Origin: Clavaria fumosa
Taxonomy: Eukaryota; Basidiomycota; Agaricomycetes; Agaricales; Clavariaceae
Assembly (NCBI GenBank): GCA_951802425.1
Contig: OX637796.1
Location: 1,922,001 to 1,986,000, forward strand
DNA: 64,000 nucleotides
Direction: 5' to 3'
Positions 1 to 10,701 of this stretch are shown here, in pieces. The stretch's first letter is position 1. Every line of letters begins with the position of its first letter. The translations under genes were made by a program, and so were the position numbers. A model generated the notes under the pieces. That model was not told where the DNA came from and ran no database searches. It saw only the letters and a program-made list of their open reading frames with translations.

Positions 1-1
1 T

Positions 2-361
2 TTCTGGCGCTACGTTAATATGCCCGTCTTCTTCGCCGGGGTGAGCAATATCCCGCCGGCGACTGGTGCCAACTACTCGGCGTGGGTGATCACGGGCTTC
101 GTGTTCCAATACCTGATGCGACGATTCCACTTCCGCTGGTGGATGCGCTATAACTACATCTTGTCCGCGGGGCTCGATGCGGGCGTCGCGCTCGGGCTCA
201 TCGCCATCTTTTTCTTTGTGCAACTGCCGTCTAAGAACGGCGTCAACATCAGCTGGTGGGGGAATAATGTATGGCTGAACACGGCTGATGCGAACGGCAC
301 GGCACTCTTCACCCTTCAACCTAACCAGACATTCGGTCCACCTGCTGGTTCGTGGAGATGA
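2..361 (+). CDS. Oligopeptide transporter (OPT family), C-terminal end only
   Basis: The first complete codon is at base 2 and the frame is open to the left edge, so the 5' part lies outside the window. About 119 residues remain. They begin FWRYVNMPVFFAG, then PPATGANY and a hydrophobic stretch around FVFQYLMRRFHFRWWMRYNY, then a second membrane segment (LGLIAIFFFVQLP), and end in a short hydrophilic tail with SWWGNNVWLNTAD. This PPAT...Y and RWWxRYNY pattern is typical of the last membrane helices of fungal OPT small-peptide transporters. These are proton-coupled plasma-membrane importers of tetra- and pentapeptides or glutathione. No intron is visible in this part. Substrate cannot be inferred from the fragment. 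Confidence 0.85.
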   Translation, partial: FWRYVNMPVFFAGVSNIPPATGANYSAWVITGFVFQYLMRRFHFRWWMRYNYILSAGLDAGVALGLIAIFFFVQLPSKNGVNISWWGNNVWLNTADANGTALFTLQPNQTFGPPAGSWR

Positions 362-833
362 AGTACGATTCGGTGCAAAATTTGTTTATTCAATAAATTT
401 CAAGCGTCGTTCTCAAAATCTCAGACGTACATATTTTTTTCGAAAGAGTTGCCTCCACCCCATATGCGCGGCGGGTAGGCCTGTTGTAGTTTTACATCCA
501 ACGAACGTTTTTATCTCTTGCAACTTCGGAACTACGTGTTGTTCATTCCTTATACGTTGGCGAGCAGTATAAAGGCTTTGCATACTCTATCCAATCTAAG
601 CATTTGCTCATGTACACTCGGCTTTCAATAAGTCATGTACCAAGTTCGTGTCTGTTATCAGTTCGGCTGCGATTTGCGATTTTTTAGATGACAGAAAGTT
701 GCCCATGACTTTCAATCTTGGAGCCAGAGGTACAGGAAATGCCTGACGCAGAGACAGCTGACATACATGAACCGCCGAAATGAACGAAGCAAAAATAAGG
801 ATTGATACCGCAGGGGCCGCCGACCAGACCGAC
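362..833. other. Intergenic region between convergent 3' ends
   Basis: This stretch separates the OPT transporter from the 3' end of PRP19 on the opposite strand. It is AT-richer than the flanking coding DNA. A TATAAA-like string occurs at about 568, but no supported gene follows it on the plus strand. I see no RNA gene or repeat here. Confidence 0.5.
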
Positions 834-2469
834 TCAAGACGTTGCTGCTCCCCAGATTCTCACCTCCCTGCCACCGGCACCCCATATTTCCTTCGCGCTC
901 TCGCAACAAAAGGCAAAGTCAGTAATCTCTCCACCGTCCTGGAACCCGACCAGCTCGTCCCACGTTTTGTGCGCAAAGAGACGAAGTCCCTCGTTCCCGC
1001 CTACACCAAAGAACTGCGCACTCGAATCGTACAGCACCTTGTTCACCTTGAAAGAGTCGCCGAGAGAGAGGGTGTGCGCTTTTTTGCGCTTGCGCAGATC
1101 CCAAATCGCAATGGCGGATGGTGACGATGGTGCGAGGAGCGACCAGCCATTCTCCGAGAACGCGAGAGTGTTCACCGTGAACGGTGTGTCTTCTGGGCCC
1201 TGTGATGCGACAATGGATCCAGATCGCACGTCAAAGAAGTGGATCGTCGACGATGGCGTGCCGAGCCCGAGGAGTGCGCCGTCTGGATGCACAGCTAAGG
1301 ATGTGAACGGCTCGTCCGATGCGACTGAGCGAAAGATCAGCTTGTCGGCAAATAAGTCGTGGAGGGAGTACGTCTTATCGAGAGAACTGAGGGCAAGAAG
1401 GGTTGACGTGGGATGGACGGCCAGACCCGTGATCTCGCCTTTGTGGATACGAATATTCGATTTTAAAGTATATTCTCCAGAGTCAGCGGGTGACCATATT
1501 TTGGCAGTTTTATCAGCGCTGCCTGACAGAATGAGGGTGGGGTTTCCTTGAAAGGCCACGTGGTTGATTTTTTTCGTGTGTCCCTTGAGTGATGCCAAGA
1601 CTTTGTCGGTGGCTCTGTCATACAGCTGGACAATTTTGTCTCTCCCTCCAGTCAAGAAAAGGGAAGGCGTGGCCTGAGAGACCGCGATGGCTGTTATGCC
1701 AGCGGGTGACGACGAGTGTAGCGATGGGATCGTATGCTTAAGAGCATAGGTCTTGACCTCTATGGCCAAAGCATTTCCAACAGGTGGCTTACGCTTCTTG
1801 CGTGCAGCCGACAGTGTTTGGTGAGTTTCATTGATTTGGTTTACGATGGCTTCTGGCAGGCCTTTTTCTGAAGAGTCACCGTTTGCCATCTCAACGTCCT
1901 CTCCGCCGGGGGGTGTTGGCTCAACACCCATCGTTGCTTGGACGTTCCCAAGTGCCCTAACATAGGGATGAGGCCAACTTATGGGAAGGTGAAAATCGAG
2001 ACTTACTCTCTTGCAGCATCACGCTCCCTGAGCAACCGCGCCACGACGCGCGTTGCCGCGTCCTGCGCGTAGAGAGTGTAGCTCAGTTCCTGGCGGGTGG
2101 AATTATACTGCTGTCTCAACGTGAACGTCTCTAGCACGAGCGCGTCCCATTCATTCTGGAGGGTGTGCAAGAGGGCGGGAATCGACGACTGGGTAGGAGG
2201 CCGCGGTGGCGGAGAGTTGGGGCCTATTGTGCAAACAAATCAGCTACGTTCGACCGTAAACTCTGGGCAAGAGAGAATCCACGCAAGAGAGACAACTCAC
2301 TGGCTTTGATGGAAATGAGGTCGGACTCTTCTAATTTCTCGCCTGTGATTGGGTCTGTGCCATTCTCGGTGATGTACTTGACAATGAGACGACGCTCGTA
2401 GACATGTCCTGTTTTCGAGGACACAACTGGGTCGTGTGGGGGCTCACCGGAGATGGCGCAGAAGAACAT
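834..2469 (-). CDS. PRP19: Pre-mRNA processing factor 19, U-box E3 ligase with WD40 repeats
   Basis: Three exons (2469-2301, 2223-2007, 1956-834) give 502 residues, the usual family length. The N-terminus ([15 protein letters not shown]...) is a U-box. Exon 2 carries the Prp19 linker and coiled coil with [12 protein letters not shown]. The last 300 or so residues form a WD40 propeller (for example [13 protein letters not shown]). Prp19 is the core of the nineteen complex, which stabilises the activated spliceosome; the U-box confers ubiquitin ligase activity (family knowledge). Both introns are GT-AG, 77 and 50 bases, and keep phase. The start ATG lies only 118 bases from that of SGT2 on the other strand, which implies a shared promoter. 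Confidence 0.95.
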
Positions 2470-2587
2470 TGTGGTCCGCTGGGAAAGAAGGAGCCAACGC
2501 TGCTCGGTCTATTTTGTTGTATTTGTCGCGCGCGGACGATTCACGTGATGCCCCAAGAAGGCATGCGCAGCCAAAAGGTCTTAAACG
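2470..2587. promoter_or_regulatory. Short bidirectional promoter between PRP19 and SGT2
   Basis: Only 118 bases separate the two start codons. Inside is the palindrome TCACGTGA (2541-2548), an E-box/CDE1-type site of the kind bound by bHLH factors such as Cbf1 in yeasts (family knowledge). No clear TATA box is present. Joint regulation of the two genes is inference. Confidence 0.5.
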
Positions 2588-3808
2588 ATGACACTCGAGA
2601 CGAAGCAGAAACTGGTCTTGTCCATTATAGAGTTTCTCAACCAGTCCATTCAGAATGGCACCATCAAGGCCGATGATGCAGAAGGGCTAGAGGTGGCAGG
2701 TATCTTACGGGTCCATCGCTCTGAATTGCCATCGAGAAATATCGCTGAGCCTGTTCTTTTTGCAGTGCAATGCATTGGCGAGGCGTTTGGCGTCGACCTC
2801 GAGGACGAATCACAGGTAGAACGCCTCAGCGTCAAACCTGCTACGCTGGAGAACATCTTCGACGTCTTTCTGAAGACGAGGGCAAAGGTCGGCACGTCTA
2901 CCACGCCGGCCTCTCCTCCTGTTGCATCGGGAGCCTCTCAGCGAACAAACCCCTCCCCTGAAGACAAGGCCAAAGCACAAGAACTCAAGCAGGCCGGCAA
3001 CGCCCACATGTCCAGCAAGAACTTCGACCAGGCCCTCGATGCGTACACCCAGGCCATAGATCTCGACCCCACAAACGTCGTGTACTACTCGAACCGCGCC
3101 GCCACGCACTTGAACATGGCAGACTACACATCGGCAATGATCGATTCCGAGAAGGCCATCGAGCTCGACCCTTCCTTTATCAAGGCCTACTCTCGACTTG
3201 GGTAATTCCATTTATTCCAAAGTTGCAGAGGCAATATCACGATAACTTGTCCTCAGCCACGCCCATTATGCGATCGGCGATTTCAAAGCCGCCGCGTCCG
3301 CGTTCCAACGCGGTCTGGCCCTGGATCCTTCAAACGCACACCTACGATCGGGTCTCCACGACTCCGAGTCCGCTCTTACTCGGGACGAACTGCCAAGCTC
3401 CTCGGGCAGCACGCCCAATTTGGGAGGTCTGGAGGACATGCTCCGTGGCACGGGAAGTGGTGGTGGTGGCGGGATGCCAGATCTCGCTAGTCTCATGAAC
3501 AACCCCATGATGATGCAGATGGCACAACAGATGATGCAAAACGGCGGATTAGAGTCGCTCATGTCTAACCCCACGATGGCAAACATGGTGACATATATGT
3601 CTCACTCCTGCAACGCACTCTCCGCTGACACTCTGAATTAGATGAACCGCGTTCAATCGGGCGGTGGGGTGCCATCCGTCGAAGAGATCATGTCCGACCC
3701 CGCCTTAAGGAATCTGTATGTCTCCCATTTACACGCTTGTCAATCGCAGTGCTTAATTGATTTTCTCGCAGCGCAAACGAATTCAGTGCGGCTGCGGGAA
3801 ATAAATAG
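2588..3808 (+). CDS. SGT2: Small glutamine-rich TPR co-chaperone (SGTA/Sgt2)
   Basis: Four exons (2588-3201, 3257-3587, 3642-3715, 3772-3808) encode 351 residues. The N-terminal about 80 residues match the Sgt2 homodimerisation domain (ending in a VFLKTRAKV-like stretch). Three TPR repeats follow, with SSKNFDQALDAYTQAIDLDP and the segment AHYAIGDFKAAASAFQRGLALDP. The C-terminal third is rich in Met, Gly and Asn (MMMQMAQQMMQ), the client-binding region. Sgt2 captures tail-anchored proteins after release from the ribosome and hands them to the Get4/Get5/Get3 pathway (family knowledge). Introns are 54 to 56 bases. The last exon is only 37 bases and encodes ANEFSAAAGNK. Confidence 0.93.
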
Positions 3809-4137
3809 AGGAATTAGTCTGTTACTACGTACAATACATTTAGTGTGCTGGAAGTCTACTATGCAATTGTCATACGCTCAGGGATCCAGACTGGCGTGAA
3901 GCTGTATTTCCAGCATCCTGTGCCCATCACCGCACATTTCAGTATCGATACCATTTACAACTGTGATCCATCGACATGTGCTCGTGAAACAGCCAGCACG
4001 GCGCAATATATGATTAGAAAGTGAGTAGTTATTGTAGCCTATATTCTAGAATTAACGGCAGATGCAGATGTCAACAAAGTGGTGAGATGAGACTGTGTTC
4101 TCGACTGCATAATTCATAAAGAAAAGAAAATCTCCAT

Positions 4138-6722
4138 TTAGAGGTCAGGAGCCTTTGCGCGCATCTTCTCTTCCACCTTGCGCGCCAGTGTCGGAGGGAC
4201 GATCTCTAGTTGAGCTGGCATGTCTTCCGGGTGCCCCTGAAATTTGAAATTAAAAGGCAAAGTGAGCGCTCTGGCCAACTGCAAAACGGGACATACACTG
4301 TGAAAGCGAAGGGAAGACCTACATGCATGAGATGGTACCGCAAACCGCCGAGTTGTCGGTACTCATTGAAACAATGAGCATGCGGACACGGATACAAGCG
4401 TTTCTTCTTCGTCGTCTCCACCGAGTCTTTATCTTTGTCACCCGCCGACGCCGCGGTGGCAGGCGGGGCCGCTGCACCGTCGATCTTGCACTTCAACGAG
4501 AAGCGCGAAGATAGTGCGTGCTGGAAATGCGACTTAGAGCTGAAGAGTGGTCCGGGGTACAGTGAGATGGGGTCACGTGTGCCGTACAGTTAAGCACGTA
4601 CATTTGCAGGTGGTACTGAAGTCCGTTGATACTCTGAAAATTTCGAACATCAGAAAAGGGCCCGAAAAATTGGAAAATATTAATTAAGAAATAGAGAGCG
4701 CACCCGCCACGATTTGCCACACCCTTCTAGGCCACACCGAAACGGCTTGTCACACGGCAGCCCACCGTTATGCGATTCCTTGCTGTGGTCTGACAGCTCC
4801 TTCGACGTGGCGAAGCAGGACCGGCTTACAGTCGACTGCGACGGCCAGCACGAGTCGTATCCACACGCGTAGGGCTTCACGGAGCGACTAAGGGGCAGAG
4901 AGAGTAGGCGTCATGACATATCAGTTGGTCAAAACCGGATATGGGACAGTGGCAAGTAGGATTACTCACTCCAAAGTGGCAGGAAGCGCTGAGTCAAGTC
5001 GAGGCAGCTCAGAGCGCCTGCGCGACAGGCGCCGGACGTTTGGGATGGAGCGATGATAAGGCGAGTATAACACGGACGTCGGAGATATGGGGCTGGGTGA
5101 CGGGAGTTCGATCGGGGACGCTGGATTGGACGGGCTTGACATTGGGGACAGGTTGAGCGCGGCGAGCCCCAGAGGAGTAGACGATCCAGACCCAGAATAC
5201 CTGTCGAGTGAATCTACACAGGGAAAAGCAGGATGGAGCATGGGCACTTTGGGCGCGTCCGCGAGAATCGGGGGAAACGGTTTACCTTCCAGCTCGCGGT
5301 GGATATTGGAGGATTCTTGCAGAATCCGCTCGTCGATGCGTCTGATGATGGTTGTGGAGACAGGGATTAGCGATCGTGTTCTTGTAGAGCTGAATAGCAA
5401 AGAATTTGAGGGACCACCCCCTTCCGTCAACGGGGAAGCAACCCGGACGGTGGTATCCGCATCCATTGACAAGTCTTCGGTGCCTCTTGCGTCAGACAAT
5501 GGCAGGCCATCTCCGGAAGGGGAACTGAAGCTCTCTTGGCCAATTGGACAGGAAGCATAGGCGTCCGTGCTGGGTTGCTGCAGAGAGTCGAACGTGGTTG
5601 GCGACGGATGATGGCTAACAGCAGGTAACGGTCTAGATGGCAATGGATCCGAGAGCGCTGCACTTAAAGACGAAGAGCTGAACTGAAAAGTGGCTTGCAC
5701 TTGGGGAGCTGGTGGAAAGTTGTGCGCCACAAGATGGTCAGCGGGTCGATAGTCGAGATGATGTGCGACATTGTGTTCGTTAGGCGTGGGCACTGCGGGA
5801 TGCGCACGATCCTGAGACGAAAACCGGGGATCAAAGTATGGGGGTGGAGAGTGATGGGATTCAAATTGATAATTAGACCAGATGTAGGGTGGTGAAGATA
5901 ATCCATTCGTCGGTTCGCTGATTTCGAAATTAGAGGTGTAAGGGATTTGGCGCGAGGTAGGCCCAGGATCTGTCCAGGTAGTCGGAGGTCTCCATTCAGG
6001 TAATGTCGTCATCTCGAGTGGCCGTTGTGCAGGAGGGGTTTCAACATTGGGTGTCCCTTTCTTCCGTAGAAGAAGTCTCCACCTGTAGCAATACCTCAGT
6101 AAGCAAAGAATGATGGGGTGAGTATAGTATAGGTGGTACCTGTTTCGACACCCGAGACCGCTACGCTGTAATTCATGTCCGATTTGACCCCATCTTCCTC
6201 CGAGCCGCTCGAAAAGTTCGGCCAACTGGGTGTCTTCTTCTGGGGTCCACTCGTCTTTCTTGAGGGCAGGGTCGAGGGCTTCGCGATATCGCTTAGAGCA
6301 AGCGTCGTCTGTTCTACCTGTGAGAATGAGGAGTTGCTTGGCTGAGCACGCGCTGAGAACCATGTGTAAAGTGCGCTAAAAGTTCACCTGGGATTTCGCG
6401 AGCAATTTGAGCCCATTTTGTATGATATATGGAGTAGAGGTCTAACAATTTCCTATCCTCATCTGGAGTCCAAGCCGTCTTCTTGACTGAGGGTGACAAA
6501 GAGTGAAGCCAACGCTGCAAGAAGACGGCGAGTTAGCGGCAAAGAATATCAACGCGAGATGTTTTGAGAACGAGGCACCTTGCGACATGCTTTGTTAGTT
6601 CTTCCCGGTACATACAGAGCGATGGTCTTCCAGTTGTCACTCTCGCCGTAGCGTGCGACAGCTTGTGTGAGGAGAGCGTCCTCGTGGGTTGTCCAGGGCA
6701 CGCCCACGTTCCGCTCGGACAT
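4138..6722 (-). CDS. Three-repeat Myb domain fused to Sfp1-like C2H2 zinc fingers, transcription factor
   Basis: Eight exons (6722-6579, 6514-6388, 6317-6140, 6082-4970, 4887-4704, 4633-4602, 4539-4323, 4236-4138) keep phase throughout and give 697 residues. Residues 1 to about 165 hold three Myb/SANT repeats (PWTTHEDALLTQAV, AWTPDEDRKLLDLY, EWTPEEDTQLAELF). A long Pro/Ser-rich middle of about 350 residues follows. The C-terminal part has C2H2 zinc fingers (KPYACGYDSC, PFRCGLEGCGKSWRSINGLQYHL, YPCPHAHCFNEYRQLGGLRYHLMH) in the style of fungal Sfp1. The start ATG at 6722 was chosen because an in-frame stop lies just upstream. It could instead be two genes, but the fifth exon begins exactly in the phase left by the fourth and has no ATG of its own nearby. 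Target genes are unknown. Confidence 0.75.
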
Positions 6723-7594
6723 TGGTGGGTATGTTCTCTGATACGAATTCAAGGCTTATTCACGACTAGGGGATGGGTATTGCCTGCAGCTAGACGAGAG
6801 CAACGGGTGTAAGCGCAGAGCACAGCACGTTGCATAGTTCAAATAACCAGCGGGTTCGACGGTTTTAGGTCGTTCCGAGTCACAATGACCCCTCGTCACA
6901 CCATTACAATTGTAACAATTTCCTTCAACAAGGCCGCTGGTTTCAAATACGCCTGTTCACTGGCGACTCGTTGGATCACGGATACCGCCTTCAACTCCCC
7001 GCATGACATCGTCATGAGAAATGCACTTGAAATACATAGCAGTGTAGCGCGCCAATTGTGATACCCGTTGCCACCGTCTGACTCTCCTTGACTCGGAAAT
7101 ATATATTCTGCTGCCTTCATAATGGATCCGGACGCAATCCTCACACACCATAAAATCTAGCCTCTGGCCAGGTTCAACTTCCACTGCTGCGCACACGCTT
7201 GCATTTTTACAAATGCAGTGCATCGGTGCCGCGGCTTGAACGATCTGCGTGTGACCAAGTATATTTGGAACGTGTCACACAAGAATGGAGTGCACGGAGC
7301 GCAGCCAGATGATTTGTATAACATTCTCCTTATTTCTTTTATTTCAGCTGATCAGAATTTATGTGAGCTCAATGCTCTGCCGCTTTGCTACAGCGTCTCG
7401 CCGGTCGACGATCTACTTTTTTGGGAGTAATTGCCATGGTTACGTAATGTGACTGGTCACATGGTCACACTCAATGAAAACAGAAAGTCAGGTGATCATG
7501 ACCTTGCTGGAAAAAGTGTGAGAAAGTTTTGATTTATTTGTACTAAGAAAAGTCAGGTGACTGTAGCAATACTCGCCGCTCGTCGTCGTCGACG
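6723..7594. other. Intergenic region between divergent Myb/C2H2 gene and PRP17
   Basis: This stretch holds the promoters of both neighbours. Two copies of AAAGTCAGGTGA lie at 7484-7495 and 7549-7560, about 100 and 35 bases before the PRP17 ATG. Another repeated element, GGTCACAT/GGTCACAC, lies near 7455-7470. I see no coding sequence with support. Confidence 0.45.
7484..7560 (+). repeat. Paired 12-base direct repeat upstream of PRP17
   Basis: AAAGTCAGGTGA occurs at 7484-7495 and again at 7549-7560 with identical sequence and orientation. The distance to the PRP17 start suggests a regulatory or 5'-UTR element. No known factor is assigned. Confidence 0.5.
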
Positions 7595-9726
7595 ATGTTG
7601 AGCACAGATTATTCTTCCGACGAAGAGGACGTCGGCTCACTCACCAAAGATGCCTTCTCTCTTTCCAAGCTGCCAATCAAGAAAACCCGCGTCAACGAGG
7701 AAGGCAGCAGCCTCATCCCCGTCACCACCGCCGCTCCAGATGTCCTCTCCGAGGTGTGCCTGCACTTTACAACCCATTCTTCTCACCAGGCGCTTGATGC
7801 TGCCGTTTTTTAGGACCCCTTGCATCTCACTTCGCTGGTGACGCGCCCGACCGATACGCAGATGCACGTCAACATCCCATACAAGGACATGATGCTCCCG
7901 CTACAGGGGCCCGAGAACCCCTTCGGCGATCGGAATCGCTTCCTCAACCAGAATGCGCTCGCGGGGCATGTTGAGGAGCAGTCGATGACGGAGCACGCGT
8001 TCCGCACGCAGCACCTTACGCACTCCATCCTCGGCTACTCCGCGAACCCGTCCGTCGACCCCAGCGCCCCGGCGCTCCTCGGGTCTATGGAGCGTGCCGC
8101 AGCGAATGGCTTTGCTACCATCGACACGCTCAAGGTCAAGAAGGGTGACAAGAAGGAGCTTAAGCGGAAGCGGAGGCAAAGGGGCGACCTCGAGGTGGTC
8201 GACGGTGAGGGAGCTTATGTCGGTCCGTGGGCATCATGGGAGGGGGACGACATGTCAAGAGATTTCCTGGAAGGTGTGGAGGCCGTTGAGGACGCCGAAG
8301 AGGAGAAGGAGGAAGAGGAGGAACAGCAGAAAGGTGCTGTGTCTACGAAACGGTCAAAGAGCAAGCGCATTGGTCTGGGACAAGAGAATTCTGTCTTCCA
8401 TGGCAAGTCTATGACGGACTACCAAGGCCGGACCTACATGTACCCTCCATACGCCGAAGCCCCGAGTCTCCAAGCAGAGACAGGCTCGCAGGAGACGTTC
8501 ATACCCAAGGCGTGCGTCCATACGTGGACTGGACACACGCAGGGCGTCTCTGTCATACGACTCTTTCCCGATACTGGCCATCTACTGTTGAGCGGGTCAA
8601 TGGACACGAAAATCAAGGTACGTGCTGCTGCATCGTACTGGTAGTTGGCGGTAGTGCTCAGCGCAACTGCAGCTCTGGGACGTGTATACGCATGGGAACT
8701 GCCTACGCACTTTCCATGGCCACGTCAAGGCTGTCAAGGATGTCACATTCACTAACGATGGCCGCCAATTCTTATCCTGTGCCTACGACCGTCAGATGAA
8801 GCTTTGGGACACTGAGACCGGCCAGTGTCTGAAGCGCTTCAGCAACGGCAAAATTCCGTATGTCGTTCGATTTCATCCTGACCAGGACAAACAGCATATT
8901 TTCCTGGCCGGAATGTCTGATAAGAAGATCATTCAGGTGCGCCCGCTTACAATGCTTTAGCTTGACAGCACATTGACGAAGTGGTTTGCCTTAGTACGAC
9001 ATGAATTCTGGTGAGATCATACAAGAGTATGATCAACATCTTGGTCCTGTTAATACCATTACCTTCGTTGATGAGAACCGGCGCTTTGTTACTACTTCGG
9101 ACGACAAGACAATCCGGGCATGGGATTACGACATCCCAGTCGTTATCAAGTACATAGCTGAGCCACATATGCACTCAATGCCGGCGGTGACGCTTCATCC
9201 TTCGAGTACGTCTTCTTTCGCTTACCGGACCCTCCTACCTACCGTGGCTGAGCCGCGCCATCATCACTGTTTCTCCCTTTCCAGAGAAATACTTCGCCGC
9301 TCAATCTCTCGACAACCAGATCCTCATCTACAACACAGACAACTTCCGGCAAAACCGCAAGAAGCGGTTCGCGGGACACTCCGTGGCGGGCTACGCATGC
9401 CAAGTCGGGTTTTCGCCTGATGGTAAATGGATCAGCAGCGGGGACGGCGAGGGCAACGTCGTGTTCTGGGATTGGAAGACGGGGAGGATCAAGTCGCGGC
9501 TGCGGTGTCATTCGAAGGTGGTCATTGCTCACGAGTGGCTCCCTCACGAAACGGTAATTAACCTGGGAAATCGCCAAAATTAAATGAAGCGATTCGCTGA
9601 TCTGTCTTTCGCAGTCCAAAGTGGTCACCGCGTCGTGGGACGGGCTGATTAAGCTATGGGTACGCCATTCTCGTTGATTAATTGTCGATCTTCAATTGAA
9701 CTAATGTCGACTTTGCTCAGGACTGA
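7595..9726 (+). CDS. PRP17: Second-step splicing factor Prp17/Cdc40, WD40 protein
   Basis: Seven exons (7595-7753, 7814-8617, 8673-8936, 8995-9205, 9285-9553, 9615-9659, 9721-9726) give 585 residues, close to human CDC40 (579). The N-terminal half contains [16 protein letters not shown], a Prp17 signature, followed by a charged Glu-rich linker. The C-terminal half is a WD40 propeller beginning at [13 protein letters not shown]. Prp17 acts at the second catalytic step of splicing (family knowledge). The final coding exon holds just Asp and the stop codon (6 bases), preceded by a 61-base intron. PRP19, another spliceosome gene, lies about 5 kb away. Confidence 0.94.
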
Positions 9727-10253
9727 TCATCGGTCAATGTATGTAAGTCATTACCGATATTACCGATAACCCTGCCGTGTTCCTCGCCGCGAAAAAATGG
9801 TTGCTACCTGGCGGCTGAACTCAACTTGGGCCTTCGGTGATCGAGCCGAGCGATAATGTGGTTGGCCCTTGGGCATGTGTACATGGACTACGTCCGTGAA
9901 TGACATTCAGCGCGTGATAGGCCTCACTAGGGGCATTCCATAATACAAAGAGACTAGACAAGTACCAGGGCCATGATGCGGGCCTCAGCTGGCCATTTAA
10001 TTTCATCACATTTGGACCCCTAACTGGATGTGGCATCGTCTGAAAATCACCCAACGAACATGCATACCACGATTCTCCGAAGAGCGGCTCATGGTAGTCG
10101 TCAAAGTTCACTTAACCCTTTCTCAAACGCAACGGGAGATAAAATGGAATAATAAATAACTAGCCGTAACACACTTCTTGACATCTCTGCAGTATCCGCT
10201 GCCTAGCGAGTGAGCTACAACAATCAACTTGGTCGGAATGCTCTTGCTCACAG

Positions 10254-10457
10254 CTGTGAACAAGAGCGAGAAAGTCTGGGAACACAGCCGCGAACGGGTC
10301 TGGGAACACAGACAGCTACGAACAAGTCTGGGAACACAGCTACGAACAAGTCTGGGAACAGCTGCGCAGAGCAAGTCTGGGAACAGCTACGCGGAGCAAG
10401 TCTGGGAACACAGCTGTAAACAAGAGCTGTGAACAAGTCTGGTCTGGGAACACAGCT
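10254..10457 (+). repeat. Degenerate minisatellite, unit about 24 to 28 bases
   Basis: The core GTCTGGGAACA recurs about seven times (near 10274, 10298, 10326, 10350, 10375, 10400 and 10442). It is usually followed by CAGCTACGAACAA or CAGCTACGCGGAGCAA. Spacing is mostly 24 or 25 bases. Units differ by small indels, so it is an old or drifting array. It reads through in more than one frame, but no gene with a credible start or homology uses it. Confidence 0.85.
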
Positions 10458-10603
10458 GAACTGTTGTCTAAATTGGCTGAAACGCGCGTCTAAAATTGGA
10501 CCTTGATCGGGACTGGACTAGTCCAACCTGAAGGCCAGAGCTTTAAGTTTAAGTTATGGGTCGAGCAGAAAACAACGGAACTCATAGTATGAAGCCGAGT
10601 CCA

Positions 10604-10610
10604 TATATAA
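10604..10610 (+). promoter_or_regulatory. TATA box of the Thr/Pro-repeat secreted protein gene
   Basis: TATATAA stands 92 bases before the ATG at 10702. This is the clearest TATA element in the window and suggests a regulated promoter, unlike the TATA-poor short promoters of the housekeeping genes. Confidence 0.6.
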
Positions 10611-10701
10611 GGCGTCGAATTCGCAAATCAAACCCGCCAGGTCCTCCCAAGTCTTGCATCTTCTAATCCTTTGGTTGCCCGGTGCTATTCCTCTGCTAGC
10701 T

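Larger units (their letters stand above)
9727..10701. other. Intergenic region containing a minisatellite and a TATA box
   Basis: This region follows PRP17 and precedes the small secreted-protein gene. The first 500 bases show no coding support. A tandem repeat fills 10254-10457, and a TATA box lies at 10604. The short frames across the repeat come from the repeat itself. Confidence 0.5.

Noticed and set aside
10254..10457. CRISPR-like array
   Set aside because: Units are contiguous and degenerate with no unique spacers, and the genome is eukaryotic.
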